Source: Methylobacter psychrophilus (GTDB lineage: Bacteria > Pseudomonadota > Gammaproteobacteria > Methylococcales > Methylomonadaceae). Taken from it: 64,000 nucleotides of DNA. Made by a program: the position numbers and the translations under genes. Below are positions 29,912 to 41,229 of this stretch, in pieces. Position 1 is the stretch's first letter. Each line of letters opens with the position of its first letter. Under the pieces are notes generated by a model. It had not been told where the DNA came from. It saw only the letters and a list, made by a program, of their open reading frames with translations, and searched no databases. The stretch covers positions 39,003-103,002 of the forward strand of contig NZ_JAOEGU010000012.1 in the NCBI RefSeq assembly GCF_025583945.1. Direction: 5' to 3'.

Positions 29912-31819
29912 ATGCCCGTAATTACTCTTCCTGATGGTTCCCGTCGTGAGTTTGACCACGCTGTTACAGTAATGGATGTCGCTCAATCCATAGGTTCAGG
30001 ATTGGCCAAGGCAACCCTGGCTGGTCGGGTTAATGATGTATTAGTCGATGCCAGTACCTTAATTGACCAGGATGCTACTTTAAAAATTATTACCGCAAAA
30101 GATGAAGAGGGTGTTGATGTCATTCGTCATTCCACTGCACATCTATTGGCGCAGGCCGTAAAACAATTATTTCCTGATGCACAAGTCACTATTGGGCCGG
30201 TTATCGAAAACGGCTTTTACTATGACTTTGCCTACCAACGGCCGTTTACGCCTGATGACCTGACAGCTATAGAAGCAAAAATGCAGCAGCTGGTCTCTGA
30301 AGATCATGCGATTAGTCGCACGGTATTAGGTAGAGATGACGCGGTAAAGTTTTTTAAAGGTCAGGGTGAAAGCTATAAAGCCGAACTTATCGAGTCTATA
30401 CCGGCAGATCAGGATTTATCTCTTTATCAGCAAGGTGGCTTTACTGATCTTTGTCGTGGTCCACATGTACCCAGTACCGGTAAAATAAGCGCTTTTAAAT
30501 TAATGAAGATTGCCGGCGCTTACTGGCGTGGTAATTCTGACAATGAAATGTTGCAGCGCATATACGGTACGGCATGGGGTGATAAAAAAGAATTACAGGC
30601 TTATTTGCATCGTCTGGAAGAAGCAGAAAAACGTGATCACCGTAAGTTGGCAAAAATACTGAATTTGTTTCATACCCAGGAAGAAGCGCCCGGGATGGTA
30701 TTTTGGCACGAGAAAGGCTGGATTATTTATCAACAGATTGAGCAATTTATCCGTGAAAAATTACGGGTAAACGGTTACGGCGAAGTTAAAACGCCGCAAT
30801 TGGTAGATCGATCCCTTTGGGAAAAATCAGGTCACTGGGATAAATTCGGTGCCATGATTTTTACAACGCATTCGGAAAATCGCGATTATGCGATTAAGCC
30901 GATGAATTGCCCGTGTCATGTGCAAATTTATAACCAGGGCATTAAAAGTTACCGCGATTTACCTGTTCGCATTGCCGAGTTTGGTTCTTGTCATCGTAAT
31001 GAACCATCAGGTACATTGCATGGGCTGATGAGAGTCAGGAATTTTGTCCAGGATGATGCGCATATCTTTTGTACAGAAAGCCAGATTCAGGACGAAGTAT
31101 CAACTTTTATTGATATGTTGTTCTCGGTTTATAAAGACTTTGGCTTTGAAGAAGTCATTATGAAATTATCGACACGTCCTGAAAACAGGGTGGGTGATGA
31201 TTCGGTCTGGGATAAAGCAGAGAATGCCTTGGAACTGGCGCTGAACAACAAAGGTTTGAAATGGGATTTACAGCCGGGTGAGGGTGCTTTTTACGGGCCT
31301 AAAATTGAATTTTCTTTAAAAGACTGTATTGGACGAGTTTGGCAATGCGGTACGATCCAGGTTGATTTTTCCATGCCGGGTCGCTTGGGCGCAACTTATA
31401 TTGCTGAAGATGGTTCCAAACAGGTTCCGGTTATGCTCCATAGGGCCATACTGGGTTCGCTAGAGCGTTTTATCGGTATTTTGATCGAAGAATACGCTGG
31501 AACCTTTCCTGTTTGGCTAGCTCCCGTACAAGTTATGGTGATTAATATTGCTGGCCGACATGCAGAATATGCGTCTAAAATCATGAACGATTTAGAGCAA
31601 CAAGGCATCAGGGCAAAAATAGACTTGAGAAATGAGAAGATCGGGTTTAAAATTCGCGATCACTCTATGCAACGGGTGCCGTATCTTGTCATTATTGGTG
31701 ATAAAGAGTTAGAAGATCAAAATATTACGGTACGTACGCAAAAAGGTGAAGATTTAGGTAGTCTGTCAATCAGTGAATTTGCCGAACGGCTAAATCAAGA
31801 GATTGCGGACAGAAAATAA
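29912..31819 (+). CDS. thrS: Threonyl-tRNA synthetase
   Basis: A 635-residue class II synthetase. It has an N-terminal TGS domain ([16 protein letters not shown]), an editing domain with [11 protein letters not shown] and the zinc-type CRGPHVP segment, the catalytic core with [10 protein letters not shown] and [11 protein letters not shown], and the C-terminal anticodon-binding domain. The ATG at 29912 gives the standard MPVITLPDG start; the frame upstream to 29813 runs through the tRNA and terminator. It opens the translation operon. Confidence 0.96.
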   Translation: MPVITLPDGSRREFDHAVTVMDVAQSIGSGLAKATLAGRVNDVLVDASTLIDQDATLKIITAKDEEGVDVIRHSTAHLLAQAVKQLFPDAQVTIGPVIENGFYYDFAYQRPFTPDDLTAIEAKMQQLVSEDHAISRTVLGRDDAVKFFKGQGESYKAELIESIPADQDLSLYQQGGFTDLCRGPHVPSTGKISAFKLMKIAGAYWRGNSDNEMLQRIYGTAWGDKKELQAYLHRLEEAEKRDHRKLAKILNLFHTQEEAPGMVFWHEKGWIIYQQIEQFIREKLRVNGYGEVKTPQLVDRSLWEKSGHWDKFGAMIFTTHSENRDYAIKPMNCPCHVQIYNQGIKSYRDLPVRIAEFGSCHRNEPSGTLHGLMRVRNFVQDDAHIFCTESQIQDEVSTFIDMLFSVYKDFGFEEVIMKLSTRPENRVGDDSVWDKAENALELALNNKGLKWDLQPGEGAFYGPKIEFSLKDCIGRVWQCGTIQVDFSMPGRLGATYIAEDGSKQVPVMLHRAILGSLERFIGILIEEYAGTFPVWLAPVQVMVINIAGRHAEYASKIMNDLEQQGIRAKIDLRNEKIGFKIRDHSMQRVPYLVIIGDKELEDQNITVRTQKGEDLGSLSISEFAERLNQEIADRK

Positions 31820-31842
31820 TAGTATTTTTGGAGGATTAGGGT

Positions 31843-32367
31843 ATCGCTGCTAAAAAAGATGAAACGCGCCTGAATGATGCAATCACTGCAAGAAAAGTGA
31901 GGGTAACAGGTGCTGAGGGTGAAGCATTAGGTATTATCTCGCTGGATGAGGCCAAACAGATTGCTTATGCAGCAGACTTGGATTTAGTAGAAATATCGCC
32001 AAACGCGGATCCACCCGTTTGCAAGATAATGAACTACGGCAAATACCAGTTTGAGCTTAATAAAAAACTTCAAATTGCCAAAAAGAAACAAAAGCAAATC
32101 CAGGTTAAAGAAATTAAATTCAGACCCGGTACTGACGAAGGCGATTACCAAGTTAAGTTACGCAGTTTGGTTAAATTTCTTAACGATGGTGATAAAACCA
32201 AAGTTACCGTACGTTACCGTGGTCGTGAAATGGCGCATCGGGAAATCGGTATGGATTTGCTAAAGCGTATAGAAAAAGATTTGGAAGAAATAGCCATTGT
32301 CGAGCAGTTCCCAAAAATGGAAGGCCGACAAATGATTATGGTTATGTCACCAAAAAAGAAAAAATAA
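31843..32367 (+). CDS. infC: Translation initiation factor IF-3, AUC start
   Basis: A 174-residue IF-3 with the N-terminal signature [16 protein letters not shown], the linker region rich in lysine, and the C-terminal [19 protein letters not shown]. The conserved protein clearly extends upstream of the first GTG at 31897, through [12 protein letters not shown]. An in-frame TAG at 31837-31839 limits it. The only plausible start is ATC at 31843, eight bases after a GGAGG site at 31830-31834. infC is known for rare AUU/AUC starts, which let IF-3 limit its own synthesis. Confidence 0.9.
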   Translation: MAAKKDETRLNDAITARKVRVTGAEGEALGIISLDEAKQIAYAADLDLVEISPNADPPVCKIMNYGKYQFELNKKLQIAKKKQKQIQVKEIKFRPGTDEGDYQVKLRSLVKFLNDGDKTKVTVRYRGREMAHREIGMDLLKRIEKDLEEIAIVEQFPKMEGRQMIMVMSPKKKK

Positions 32368-32592
32368 CTACGACTAAATCACATTGTTCGCACAGTTTAT
32401 AGCTGTTTATCAGCGCTGTGCCAACAATGGTAATAATTGTCGAGTCGTTGCCTTGCAACGTCTCTGCACAAGGTAGCAAAGGATATGCTATTTAAAGGCA
32501 TCATTTATGATGCCGGTAATTCTTCAGGGCCATGCATTTTGCCTTGTCGGGTTATATCTCAGGGACTTTTTTTATATTATTGGAGCAAACAA
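32368..32592 (+). promoter_or_regulatory. infC-rpmI leader, possible L20-type autoregulation
   Basis: A 225-nt untranslated stretch inside an otherwise tight operon. It contains a perfect GGCATCAT/ATGATGCC palindrome (about 32498-32515) and ends in a T-rich run with TTGGAG before rpmI. In E. coli the same position holds the element where L20 represses rpmI-rplT. Equivalent function here is inferred from position only. Confidence 0.35.
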
Positions 32593-32790
32593 ATGCCAAA
32601 AATAAAAACTAACCGTGGTGCTGCCAAGCGTTTTAGACGCACTGGCAATGGCGGTTTTAAGTGTGGACAGTCGCATCGTCGTCATATTTTGACCAAGAAA
32701 TCGACTAAAAGAAAAAGACAGTTACGCTCGCCCGCAACTATTCATCCATCAGATGTGCGCATGGCCGCACGTATGATGCCTTACAGTTAA
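32593..32790 (+). CDS. rpmI: 50S ribosomal protein L35
   Basis: A 65-residue basic protein (starts [17 protein letters not shown], contains [15 protein letters not shown]), normal for L35. The ATG at 32593 follows a TTGGAG ribosome site; the longer frame from 32437 is the untranslated leader. It lies 18 bp before rplT. Confidence 0.97.
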   Translation: MPKIKTNRGAAKRFRRTGNGGFKCGQSHRRHILTKKSTKRKRQLRSPATIHPSDVRMAARMMPYS

Positions 32791-32808
32791 TAATAGAGGA
32801 GAATAGGA

Positions 32809-33171
32809 ATGCCTAGAGTTAAACGCGGCGTAACAGCCAGAGCAAGACACAAGAAAGTATTAAAACAAGCAAAAGGTTACTATGGTGCCCGTAGTCGGGT
32901 TTATCGTGTAGCTAAACAAGCGGTAATCAAAGCGGGTCAATATGCGTACCGCGATCGCAAACAAAGAAAACGTCAATTCCGCGCCTTGTGGATTGTCCGT
33001 ATTAATGCTGCTGCACGCATGTATGGAATATCTTACAGTCGCTTGATCAATGGCTTAACAAAAGCCAATGTAAAGATTGACCGTAAAGTTTTAGCGGACA
33101 TCGCAGTACGTGACATTGAATCATTTGGCAAAATAGCAGAAATCGCTATAGCCAATCAAAGTCAGCCTTAA
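32809..33171 (+). CDS. rplT: 50S ribosomal protein L20
   Basis: A 120-residue protein with the L20 pattern ([20 protein letters not shown] at the start, [15 protein letters not shown], and [16 protein letters not shown]). L20 binds 23S rRNA early in assembly and represses its own operon in E. coli. It follows rpmI closely. Confidence 0.97.
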   Translation: MPRVKRGVTARARHKKVLKQAKGYYGARSRVYRVAKQAVIKAGQYAYRDRKQRKRQFRALWIVRINAAARMYGISYSRLINGLTKANVKIDRKVLADIAVRDIESFGKIAEIAIANQSQP

Positions 33172-33212
33172 GAAAGACGCAGTTTTTCATTTCTGAGGCA
33201 TCTTTATGATGC

Positions 33213-34326
<1,114 letters not shown>

Positions 34327-34354
34327 GTTGTTGTTACACAGGAAAACTTGAATC

Positions 34355-36730
34355 ATGCAAATTAGTGAAGCCTGGTTAAGATCGTATGTTAATCCGGCAA
34401 TAAGTACCGAAGAACTGGTTGAACAGTTAACGATGTCAGGACTGGAAGTTGGATCTGTAGAGCCCGCCGCTGCAAAATTTAGTGGTGTTGTTGTGGGTGA
34501 AGTCATGTCCATGCATCAGCATCCTGATGCCGATCGCCTGCGTATTTGTCTCGTGGCTGTAGGTCAGGCAGAGCCTTTACAAATTGTCTGCGGTGCAAGT
34601 AATGTCCGTGTTGGCTTAAAAATCCCTGCGGCGTTAATCGGTGCCATCCTGCCGGGCGATTTTAAAATAAAAAGATCAAAGCTGCGTGGCGAAGAATCCT
34701 TTGGCATGTTGTGTTCAGAAAAGGAATTGGGGTTGGCGACGGATGCCAATGGTTTAATGGAGTTGGCCGACGATGCCCCGGTTGGCGTTGATATTCGTGA
34801 TTATTTATCACTTGATGATAATATTATCGAAGTTGATTTAACGCCTAACAGAGCCGATTGTTTATGTGTTGAAGGTTTGGCGCGTGAAGTCGCGGTGCTA
34901 AACAAGATGGATTGGACCACCACTCAAATTGACAGCGTCACCATTGGCTGCCAAGACGTCTTAAGCGTATCAGTAGAAGCGACAGAAGCCTGTCCTCGTT
35001 ACTTGGGGCGCTTGATTAACGGCGTCAATGCTCAAGCGGTAACGCCACTCTGGATGCAGGAACGTCTGCGTCGTTCAGGCTTAAGAAGCCTCGGGCCTTT
35101 AGTCGATGTTACTAATTATGTATTGATAGAACTGGGACAGCCTTTGCATGTATTTGATACGGCAAAGCTGTCTGGTGGTATTACCGTCCGTTTGGCTAAA
35201 GCCGATGAAGCTCTAACATTGTTAAATAATCAGGTTATTAAACTTGATAATGAAGCTTTGGTTATTGCCGATGACAAGCAAGTTCTGGCACTTGCCGGTA
35301 TTATGGGTGGCAGTGATTCTGCTGTTAATAACGATACCCGGTCAGTATTTTTGGAATGTGCGTTCTTTGCACCTCATGCGATAGCTGGCAAAGCCCGTCG
35401 ATTTGGTTTACATACCGATTCGTCACATCGTTTTGAGCGAGGCGTTGATGCTACTTTGCAATTAAGAGCCATTGAGCGTGCTACGCAATTAATCATTGAT
35501 ATTACTGGCGGCGAGCCAGGTCCTATTACCGAGGTAACAACTGACGTGGCTTTGCCACAACGCCAGGCGGTCTTGTTAAGGCGAGAACGCATAGTGAAAA
35601 CGCTGGGTATTGCCTTGGCCGATGAACACGTTGTTGATATTTTTCAACGCTTGGCAATGGTTGTCCAAACACAAACCGATGGCTGGCAAATTAGTCCGCC
35701 GGGTTTTCGTTTTGATATTGCTATTGAAGCCGACTTAATTGAAGAAATAGCGCGGATTTATGGTTATAACAACTTGCCTAGCAGCAGTTTGTTAATGCGT
35801 TCCGAATTAAGCTTAGTTACTGAAGCATTACTCGACATTGATCGGGTTAAAGATTTGCTGGTTGACAGAGGTTATCAGGAAGCCATTACTTACAGCTTTG
35901 TTGATGAAGATATCCAAAAAGCTATCGCTCCTGAAATGGATGTTATTCGCTTACAAAATCCGATTTCTTCAGAATTGGCGGTGATGCGTACGACGCTTTG
36001 GTGTGGCTTATTAAAAGCGGCTCTTTACAACACCAATCGTCAGCAAAACAGAGTTCGACTATTTGAAGCGGGTCTGCGTTTTATTAAAAAAGACGGTGAA
36101 ACACAGCAACAGAAAATGCTGGCAGGTTTGGTTTTAGGTGATGTTTATAGTGATCAATGGGGCGATAAAGCCCGTAAAGTTGATTTTTTTGACATGAAAG
36201 CCGATATAGAAGCGATTTTTGCATTGACTGGTTGTCAGGTGAGATTTTTATCAGCACAGCAATCGGCATTGCATCCTGGGCAAACCGCTGAAATATTGAC
36301 ATCCGATGGTGAAACAGTCGGATGGATGGGTATGTTGCATCCAAATCTGGAAAAACAATTAGGCTTTGATACTCAGGTTTTTCTATTTGAACTGGATCAA
36401 AACCGGTTACTTAACAAGCGTATTCCTGTCTTTAAATCGTTATCAAAGTACCCATCCGTAAAGCGTGATTTAGCCTTAATCGTTAACGAAGACGTCTCTG
36501 CGAGTGAAATCGTCAACTGTATAATGGGCAGTGCAGAGCCGACTTTACAAGAGGTCGTTATTTTTGATATATACCGTGGTAAAGGTGTCGAAGAGGGCAG
36601 CAAAAGTATCGCCTTAACGTTAGTCATGCAAGATTACAAACAAACACTAACAGACACTGAAATAGATGCTATCGTTGGCAGACTGTTAACCCTATTGAAC
36701 ACTGAAAAAAATGCAAAGCTGAGGGATTGA
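34355..36730 (+). CDS. pheT: Phenylalanyl-tRNA synthetase beta subunit
   Basis: A 791-residue beta subunit, of standard length. Visible regions are an N-terminal tRNA-binding OB fold (VVVGEVMSMHQHPDADRLRI), the B3/B4 editing region (DVTNYVLIELGQPLHVFD), the B5 domain, and the C-terminal ferredoxin-like anticodon-binding domain starting near FKSLSKYPSVKRDLA. It follows pheS by 28 bp and precedes ihfA by 3 bp. Confidence 0.95.
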   Translation: MQISEAWLRSYVNPAISTEELVEQLTMSGLEVGSVEPAAAKFSGVVVGEVMSMHQHPDADRLRICLVAVGQAEPLQIVCGASNVRVGLKIPAALIGAILPGDFKIKRSKLRGEESFGMLCSEKELGLATDANGLMELADDAPVGVDIRDYLSLDDNIIEVDLTPNRADCLCVEGLAREVAVLNKMDWTTTQIDSVTIGCQDVLSVSVEATEACPRYLGRLINGVNAQAVTPLWMQERLRRSGLRSLGPLVDVTNYVLIELGQPLHVFDTAKLSGGITVRLAKADEALTLLNNQVIKLDNEALVIADDKQVLALAGIMGGSDSAVNNDTRSVFLECAFFAPHAIAGKARRFGLHTDSSHRFERGVDATLQLRAIERATQLIIDITGGEPGPITEVTTDVALPQRQAVLLRRERIVKTLGIALADEHVVDIFQRLAMVVQTQTDGWQISPPGFRFDIAIEADLIEEIARIYGYNNLPSSSLLMRSELSLVTEALLDIDRVKDLLVDRGYQEAITYSFVDEDIQKAIAPEMDVIRLQNPISSELAVMRTTLWCGLLKAALYNTNRQQNRVRLFEAGLRFIKKDGETQQQKMLAGLVLGDVYSDQWGDKARKVDFFDMKADIEAIFALTGCQVRFLSAQQSALHPGQTAEILTSDGETVGWMGMLHPNLEKQLGFDTQVFLFELDQNRLLNKRIPVFKSLSKYPSVKRDLALIVNEDVSASEIVNCIMGSAEPTLQEVVIFDIYRGKGVEEGSKSIALTLVMQDYKQTLTDTEIDAIVGRLLTLLNTEKNAKLRD

Positions 36731-36733
36731 TTT

Positions 36734-37033
36734 ATGGCATTAACAAAAGCAGATTTTGCCGAAAGGCTGTTTGACGAGCTAGGCTTAAACAAGCGCGAAG
36801 CAAAAGAAATGGTGGAGCTGTTTTTTGAAGAAATCAAAAGTTCCTTGGAGCAGGGTAAGCAGGTAAAAATTTCTGGTTTTGGAAAATTTGAACTTCGTGA
36901 TAAAACCAGTCGTCCGGGTAGAAATCCAAAAACCGGCGAAGAAATCCCGATAACTGCCAGGCGTGTGGTAACATTCAGGTCTGGACAGAAACTTAAAGCC
37001 CGAGTAGAAGCCTATGTTGGAGCCGAGCAATAA
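36734..37033 (+). CDS. ihfA: Integration host factor alpha subunit
   Basis: A 99-residue DNA-bending protein. It begins [20 protein letters not shown] and contains the beta-arm signature [19 protein letters not shown] ending in the intercalating proline region, then [11 protein letters not shown]. With IhfB it bends DNA at many regulatory and recombination sites. The pheT-ihfA junction is as in E. coli. Confidence 0.96.
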   Translation: MALTKADFAERLFDELGLNKREAKEMVELFFEEIKSSLEQGKQVKISGFGKFELRDKTSRPGRNPKTGEEIPITARRVVTFRSGQKLKARVEAYVGAEQ

Positions 37034-37367
37034 CAACGAATACCCAGCCATACCTGAAAAGCTTTATTTCACGATAGGTGAAGTGAGCGAGTTGTGTGGT
37101 GTCAAACCACACGTACTCCGCTATTGGGAGCAAGAATTTACCGAGTTGAGTCCGGTAAAAAGACGTGGTAATCGTCGTTATTATCAGCGTCACGAAGTGC
37201 TGATGATACGGCAAATAAGAGCGTTGTTATATGAGCAAGGCTACACAATCGGTGGTGCCAGAGCACACTTAATAAGTGATAATGCAAAAGATGACGTCAA
37301 CAAGTCAAAGCAGTTAATACACCAAATGATTGCCGAACTTGAAGATATTTTGGAATTACTCAAATAG
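37014..37367 (+). CDS. MerR family transcriptional regulator
   Basis: A 117-residue MerR protein with the N-terminal winged helix ([20 protein letters not shown], then [13 protein letters not shown]) and a short C-terminal coiled coil. There is no metal-binding cysteine set. It overlaps the ihfA end by 20 bases. A MerR gene directly after ihfA is widespread in gammaproteobacteria; its target is unknown. Confidence 0.88.
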   Translation: MLEPSNNNEYPAIPEKLYFTIGEVSELCGVKPHVLRYWEQEFTELSPVKRRGNRRYYQRHEVLMIRQIRALLYEQGYTIGGARAHLISDNAKDDVNKSKQLIHQMIAELEDILELLK

Positions 37368-37371
37368 GCGC

Positions 37372-37400
37372 TTACAGTTAAGCGTATTGTGTAGTATAAT
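37372..37400 (+). promoter_or_regulatory. Sigma-70 promoter for tRNA-Pro
   Basis: TTACAG (37372-37377) and TATAAT (37395-37400) are separated by 17 bases, an ideal spacing. They lie about 65 bases upstream of the mature tRNA-Pro 5' end. Confidence 0.6.
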
Positions 37401-37464
37401 TTCGCACTTAGTTGTTAGGGGTTGTGTTCATAATCCTTTCAGTTTTATACAATTATTTCAATGT

Positions 37465-37541
<77 letters not shown>

Positions 37542-37559
37542 ATTGAAACAATGACTTAC

Positions 37560-38008
37560 AAAATAAGCGATTTTGAAAAAAGTAAAAATAGCGATTTCGG
37601 GATAGCAATCGGGATAGCATTTTTAAATCATTGCAGTTTCTAACGAATTTTAAAACATCGGCAATCATTGCCGTTGACCAATAAGCACTTGGTGCAAAAA
37701 GTTTCATTGCTGCGGTTCTTTAGGGTGACTGCTGGCAGGTACTGGTATTTCAAAACAGTGCTAATCAAATTTCCAGTATTAACCTGTACTATTTCGCCGT
37801 ATCGCCCGCATATCAGAACATCTAGGCAGGTACTATGTTTCTTGTTGATAATTGACTGTTCTTCCCGCATGGAAACACGCATAAAAAACTACTTTAACTC
37901 TATGTGGCTTTAGCTTTTAAAGTCCATTCTGAGCGATCACAATCGGCCATTGACAAAAGCCGTTTTTCTATCTGAACTCGTAATAGACACTTAATCCGGC
38001 CAATGACA
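37560..38008. other. Left end of island, non-coding
   Basis: About 450 bp without a convincing gene. It contains two CGGGATAGCA copies (37598-37607 and 37610-37619). The same pair, with the same 12-bp period, is found near the right end at 60655-60676. The remainder shows nothing I can name. Confidence 0.5.
37598..37619 (+). repeat. CGGGATAGCA pair, candidate integrase arm sites (left)
   Basis: Two direct copies of CGGGATAGCA spaced 12 bp apart lie 38 bp inside attL. A matching pair lies inside attR. Direct repeats placed symmetrically in the two arms are typical of integrase arm-binding sites, but this is inference. Confidence 0.5.
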
Positions 38009-40405
38009 TTAAGCAACCTTCAGTTCATACAAATGCTTCTGAAATTCTATAAACAACGAACTGATAGTAGCAACAGCCCCCAGCACTTCTTTAGCGTCTT
38101 CCAAAGAATGATATTTAATATTCAGCAAGGTTGCCAATTTCTCTTGGTCCAGTTCTTCCACGCCTGTTTCTATATATTTACTCAGTACAAAATCAATAAA
38201 TTCTTTTTGTTGGGCATTTAAAAAAGCAAATATGTTGGATTGGGCAGCGGCTACTCGTGCTTCTCGGGTGATGGGTTTAATATCACTATTAAAAACATAT
38301 TCCAAGACATCAAATAAGTCACTTTTCTCGGCATCAATCAGCTTTTGTAACGAAGTCAGTTCTTCTTTGCCATAACCAGCATCCGCCAATTTCTCAAGCA
38401 ATATCTTGCGAGTCATGGGATGGCTCCAAAGCGTCCGTAATTCAGCTTCACTTTTAAACAAACCGGGTAATTCACCAAACAAATTATTTAAAAATTCTTC
38501 GGCTGAAATAGGTTTGCCATCTGCACTCCAGAACGAAGTGGACATCATGTGCTGAATCTCTCGTTCTTTTCCGTCTTTCAGCTTAATTTTAATCTTTTGT
38601 CGTTTCTTGCAAATACAGGGCGTTTCACCACAGGTGCCACAATTTTCAGGGGGTTCTTTTTCGCAGATACACGGTTGCTGATCACATACTTTACAGGGTT
38701 GGGGTAGTGGTTTAGGTTTGGTCGGACATTCACAAAGCGTGTTCCCACAAATTTCGCAAGGCAGTGCTTCTCCATCCCACTCCGGGTCGGAAAAATGATG
38801 ATAAGCATCGACATAATCATAAATGGTGAAAAATTCCTTTCCATCAAATAAACGCGTGCCACGACCTACTATTTGCTTAAACTCTATCATTGAGTTCACC
38901 GGTCGCATCAATACAATATTTCGAATATTCCTTGCATCAACACCTGTTGAGAGTTTTTGTGACGTAGTCAATATCGTGGGAGTTGATTTTTCATTATCCT
39001 GAAACTCACGTAAAAACTGCTCACCTATTTCTCCGTCATTGGCCGTTACACGCACACAATAGTTTGGACTGGTTGATTTTTTATATTGATTAACCAAATC
39101 ACGAACGGCGGCGGCATGTTCTTGGGTAGCGCAGAAGATAATGGCTTTCTCGTTTTGATTGGCATCATCCATATAAACCTGCACACGTTTGGCTTCACGG
39201 GCTTTTATCTCGATAATTCTATTAAAGTCGGTTTCGGTATACAGCTTGCCTTCTTCAACTTCACCTTCAATAAGCTGGTCATCACTGGTATAGATATAAT
39301 CATCCAGCGTTGTCTGAATGCGTTTCACTTTAAAAGGCGTTAAAAAACCATCGTTGATTCCTTCCTTTAATGAATAGATATAAACCGGTTCACCAAAATA
39401 TTTATAGGTATCAACATTGTCTTTACGCTTGGGTGTGGCAGTTAAACCCAACTGAACCGCTGGAGAAAAATATTCTAATATTCCTCGCCAGTTTCCTTCA
39501 TCATTGGCACCACCACGATGACACTCGTCAACGATAATAAAGTCAAAATAATCGGCAGGATAAGCATCAAAATAAGGGGCGGGCTTACCCTCTGCATCCG
39601 TACCCGTCATAAAGGTTTGGAAGATGGTAAAGAAAATATTGCCATTGATTGGCACGCTGCCTTTTTTACTGATTTCTTTGGGGCTGATACGTACCAACGC
39701 ATCTTCAGGAAACGATGAAAACGAATTAAACGCTTGGTTAGCCAAAATATTGCGGTCAGCCAAAAACAAAATACGTGGTCTGCGACCACCGTCACGGTTT
39801 AAATTCCAGCGGGTTTGAAATAATTTCCAGGCAATTTGAAAAGCAATGGCTGTTTTTCCGGTGCCGGTAGCAAGGGTTAACAAAATGCGGTTCTGGTTGT
39901 TGGCAACGGCTTCCAAGGTATTATTGACGGCTATTTCCTGATAATAACGTAACTGCCATGTGCCACCTTTATCTTCATACGGCACGGCAGAAAATTTCTC
40001 TCGCCATTCGTTCTGTACCGCAAAGGTTTTAGCCCATAATTCATCAGGTGTCAGGTAATTGGCAACCAAGCCTTCTTGCCCTGTTTCCATACAGATACTA
40101 TAGATTTGTTTACCGTTAGTGGCATAAGTGGTTTGCAGGGATAATTTTTCGGCATACTGTTTTGCCTGTGCAACCCCTTCGCCCACCGCTAACTGATCAC
40201 TTTTGGCTTCTACGACAGCCAGTTTGATGCCTTTATACACCAACACATAATCAGCCGTCAGTTTCTTACCTTTGATGCCACCCGTTTGTATTTTACCTGC
40301 CGTGATATGGTATTCACGCAGGATTTTAGAATCTTCAATTACGCCCCAACCACAGGCTTTTAAGTGGGGGTCTATCAGTTCGGCTCGGGTTTCTGCTTCG
40401 TTCAT
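38009..40405 (-). CDS. hsdR: Type I restriction enzyme R subunit with cysteine-rich insert
   Basis: A 798-residue motor/nuclease subunit. It has an N-terminal HsdR nuclease region (YVLVYKGIKLAVVEAKSDQL), Walker A ATGTGKT near residue 182, DECHRGG near 293, and C-terminal helicase motif VGRGTRLF near 521. The C-terminal part looks like the EcoEI type. Between about residues 547 and 600 are three copies of C-x2-C-x4-C-x-C (CEICGNTLCEC, CKVCDQQPCIC, CGTCGETPCIC), a probable zinc-binding linker. It ends the hsdM to hsdR operon. Confidence 0.92.
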   Translation of the reverse strand: MNEAETRAELIDPHLKACGWGVIEDSKILREYHITAGKIQTGGIKGKKLTADYVLVYKGIKLAVVEAKSDQLAVGEGVAQAKQYAEKLSLQTTYATNGKQIYSICMETGQEGLVANYLTPDELWAKTFAVQNEWREKFSAVPYEDKGGTWQLRYYQEIAVNNTLEAVANNQNRILLTLATGTGKTAIAFQIAWKLFQTRWNLNRDGGRRPRILFLADRNILANQAFNSFSSFPEDALVRISPKEISKKGSVPINGNIFFTIFQTFMTGTDAEGKPAPYFDAYPADYFDFIIVDECHRGGANDEGNWRGILEYFSPAVQLGLTATPKRKDNVDTYKYFGEPVYIYSLKEGINDGFLTPFKVKRIQTTLDDYIYTSDDQLIEGEVEEGKLYTETDFNRIIEIKAREAKRVQVYMDDANQNEKAIIFCATQEHAAAVRDLVNQYKKSTSPNYCVRVTANDGEIGEQFLREFQDNEKSTPTILTTSQKLSTGVDARNIRNIVLMRPVNSMIEFKQIVGRGTRLFDGKEFFTIYDYVDAYHHFSDPEWDGEALPCEICGNTLCECPTKPKPLPQPCKVCDQQPCICEKEPPENCGTCGETPCICKKRQKIKIKLKDGKEREIQHMMSTSFWSADGKPISAEEFLNNLFGELPGLFKSEAELRTLWSHPMTRKILLEKLADAGYGKEELTSLQKLIDAEKSDLFDVLEYVFNSDIKPITREARVAAAQSNIFAFLNAQQKEFIDFVLSKYIETGVEELDQEKLATLLNIKYHSLEDAKEVLGAVATISSLFIEFQKHLYELKVA

Positions 40406-40408
40406 AAC

Positions 40409-40672
40409 TTAAGATAACAACCATTCGTCTTTTTCAGAAATTACCTGATACATAGTGTCAGGAGCAGGAGCAAGATCAATTTCATCATCCCCCCATGAAA
40501 CAAAACCGTCCGTGACTTTTATTTGCTTAAAAAAATCAGGGTTTTTCAGCTTTTCAAAAACACTGTATAAATAAGACGGCAAAAATTGAACTTTGCCCGT
40601 TAAACCATCGGCAAAACGCACGCTAAAAGACAGTTCGTCTATAATTTGAGCTTCAAAAACATCGTAATACAT
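40409..40672 (-). CDS. DUF2442 domain protein
   Basis: An 87-residue protein with the DUF2442 pattern of two beta-rich halves (FSVRFADGLTGKVQF, then DGFVSWGDDEIDLAPDT-like ending). DUF2442 proteins often sit beside DUF4160 toxins or other small defence genes and may be antitoxins. Here it lies 3 bp before hsdR and 56 bp after the YoeB-type toxin, in the restriction operon. Confidence 0.75.
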   Translation of the reverse strand: MYYDVFEAQIIDELSFSVRFADGLTGKVQFLPSYLYSVFEKLKNPDFFKQIKVTDGFVSWGDDEIDLAPAPDTMYQVISEKDEWLLS

Positions 40673-40728
40673 AAAACCCCGCCTTTAAGGTTATAACCTA
40701 TTTGCGCTAAATAATGCTGATCTTGGCA

Positions 40729-40989
40729 TTATTCATAATGTGTCCACATCATCATAACTTTTATCGCCTGTTCTTCTTCTAACACTTCGTAAACAAGTCG
40801 ATGTTGCTTATTGATGCGTCGTGAGAGTGCGCCTTTTAATTCCCCTTTTAGAACTTCAAATTCTGGCGGATAAGCATAGGGCTGTTCAGTGATTAAGTTC
40901 AACAGTGCTTCAACTTTGCTTTTTAAGTTAGAAGATTTTATTAACTGCGCATCTTTTTTAGCTCGACTGGTGTAATAAATTCGATACAT
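40729..40989 (-). CDS. YoeB/Txe family toxin
   Basis: An 86-residue RelE-fold mRNA interferase. It begins MYRIYYTSRAKKDAQLI, contains the conserved SRRINKQHRLVYEV and ends in MMMWTHYE, the catalytic His-Tyr end seen in YoeB. The ATG at 40989 is preferred over a longer frame to 41013 because it overlaps the antitoxin stop (TAATG). It would cut ribosome-bound mRNA when free of antitoxin. Confidence 0.88.
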   Translation of the reverse strand: MYRIYYTSRAKKDAQLIKSSNLKSKVEALLNLITEQPYAYPPEFEVLKGELKGALSRRINKQHRLVYEVLEEEQAIKVMMMWTHYE

Positions 40990-41201
40990 TACCAGTCCAA
41001 GGACTCGGAACATTGATCCAGCGGGGTATTTAAACCGTCAATAATCGCCTGCTTGCTGTCCGCATTGTTTGATAAATAATCTGTGTCTGTTTGAGTGTTA
41101 ATCCGATTTTTTAAAAACAAGACAAAGTCTAGCACCTCTTTTTGTGATATTAATGGCAGTGTATTAATTTCTTGATTAATGATGTCTGGCAAGGTATTCA
41201 T
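40989..41201 (-). CDS. Antitoxin partner of the YoeB-type toxin
   Basis: A 70-residue acidic protein. The N-terminal half (INTLPLISQKEVLDFVLFLK) resembles DUF2281-type antitoxins, and the C-terminal tail is disordered and acidic, as toxin-binding tails often are. It immediately precedes the toxin with a one-base stop/start overlap. It probably also represses its own promoter, but no separate promoter is needed within the operon. Confidence 0.7.
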   Translation of the reverse strand: MNTLPDIINQEINTLPLISQKEVLDFVLFLKNRINTQTDTDYLSNNADSKQAIIDGLNTPLDQCSESLDW

Positions 41202-41229
41202 GATACTCTTTCCTTTTTAAAGGTATGGG

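Noticed and set aside
32437..32592. Upstream extension of rpmI
   Set aside because: L35 is 65 residues and begins at 32593; the rest is untranslated leader.
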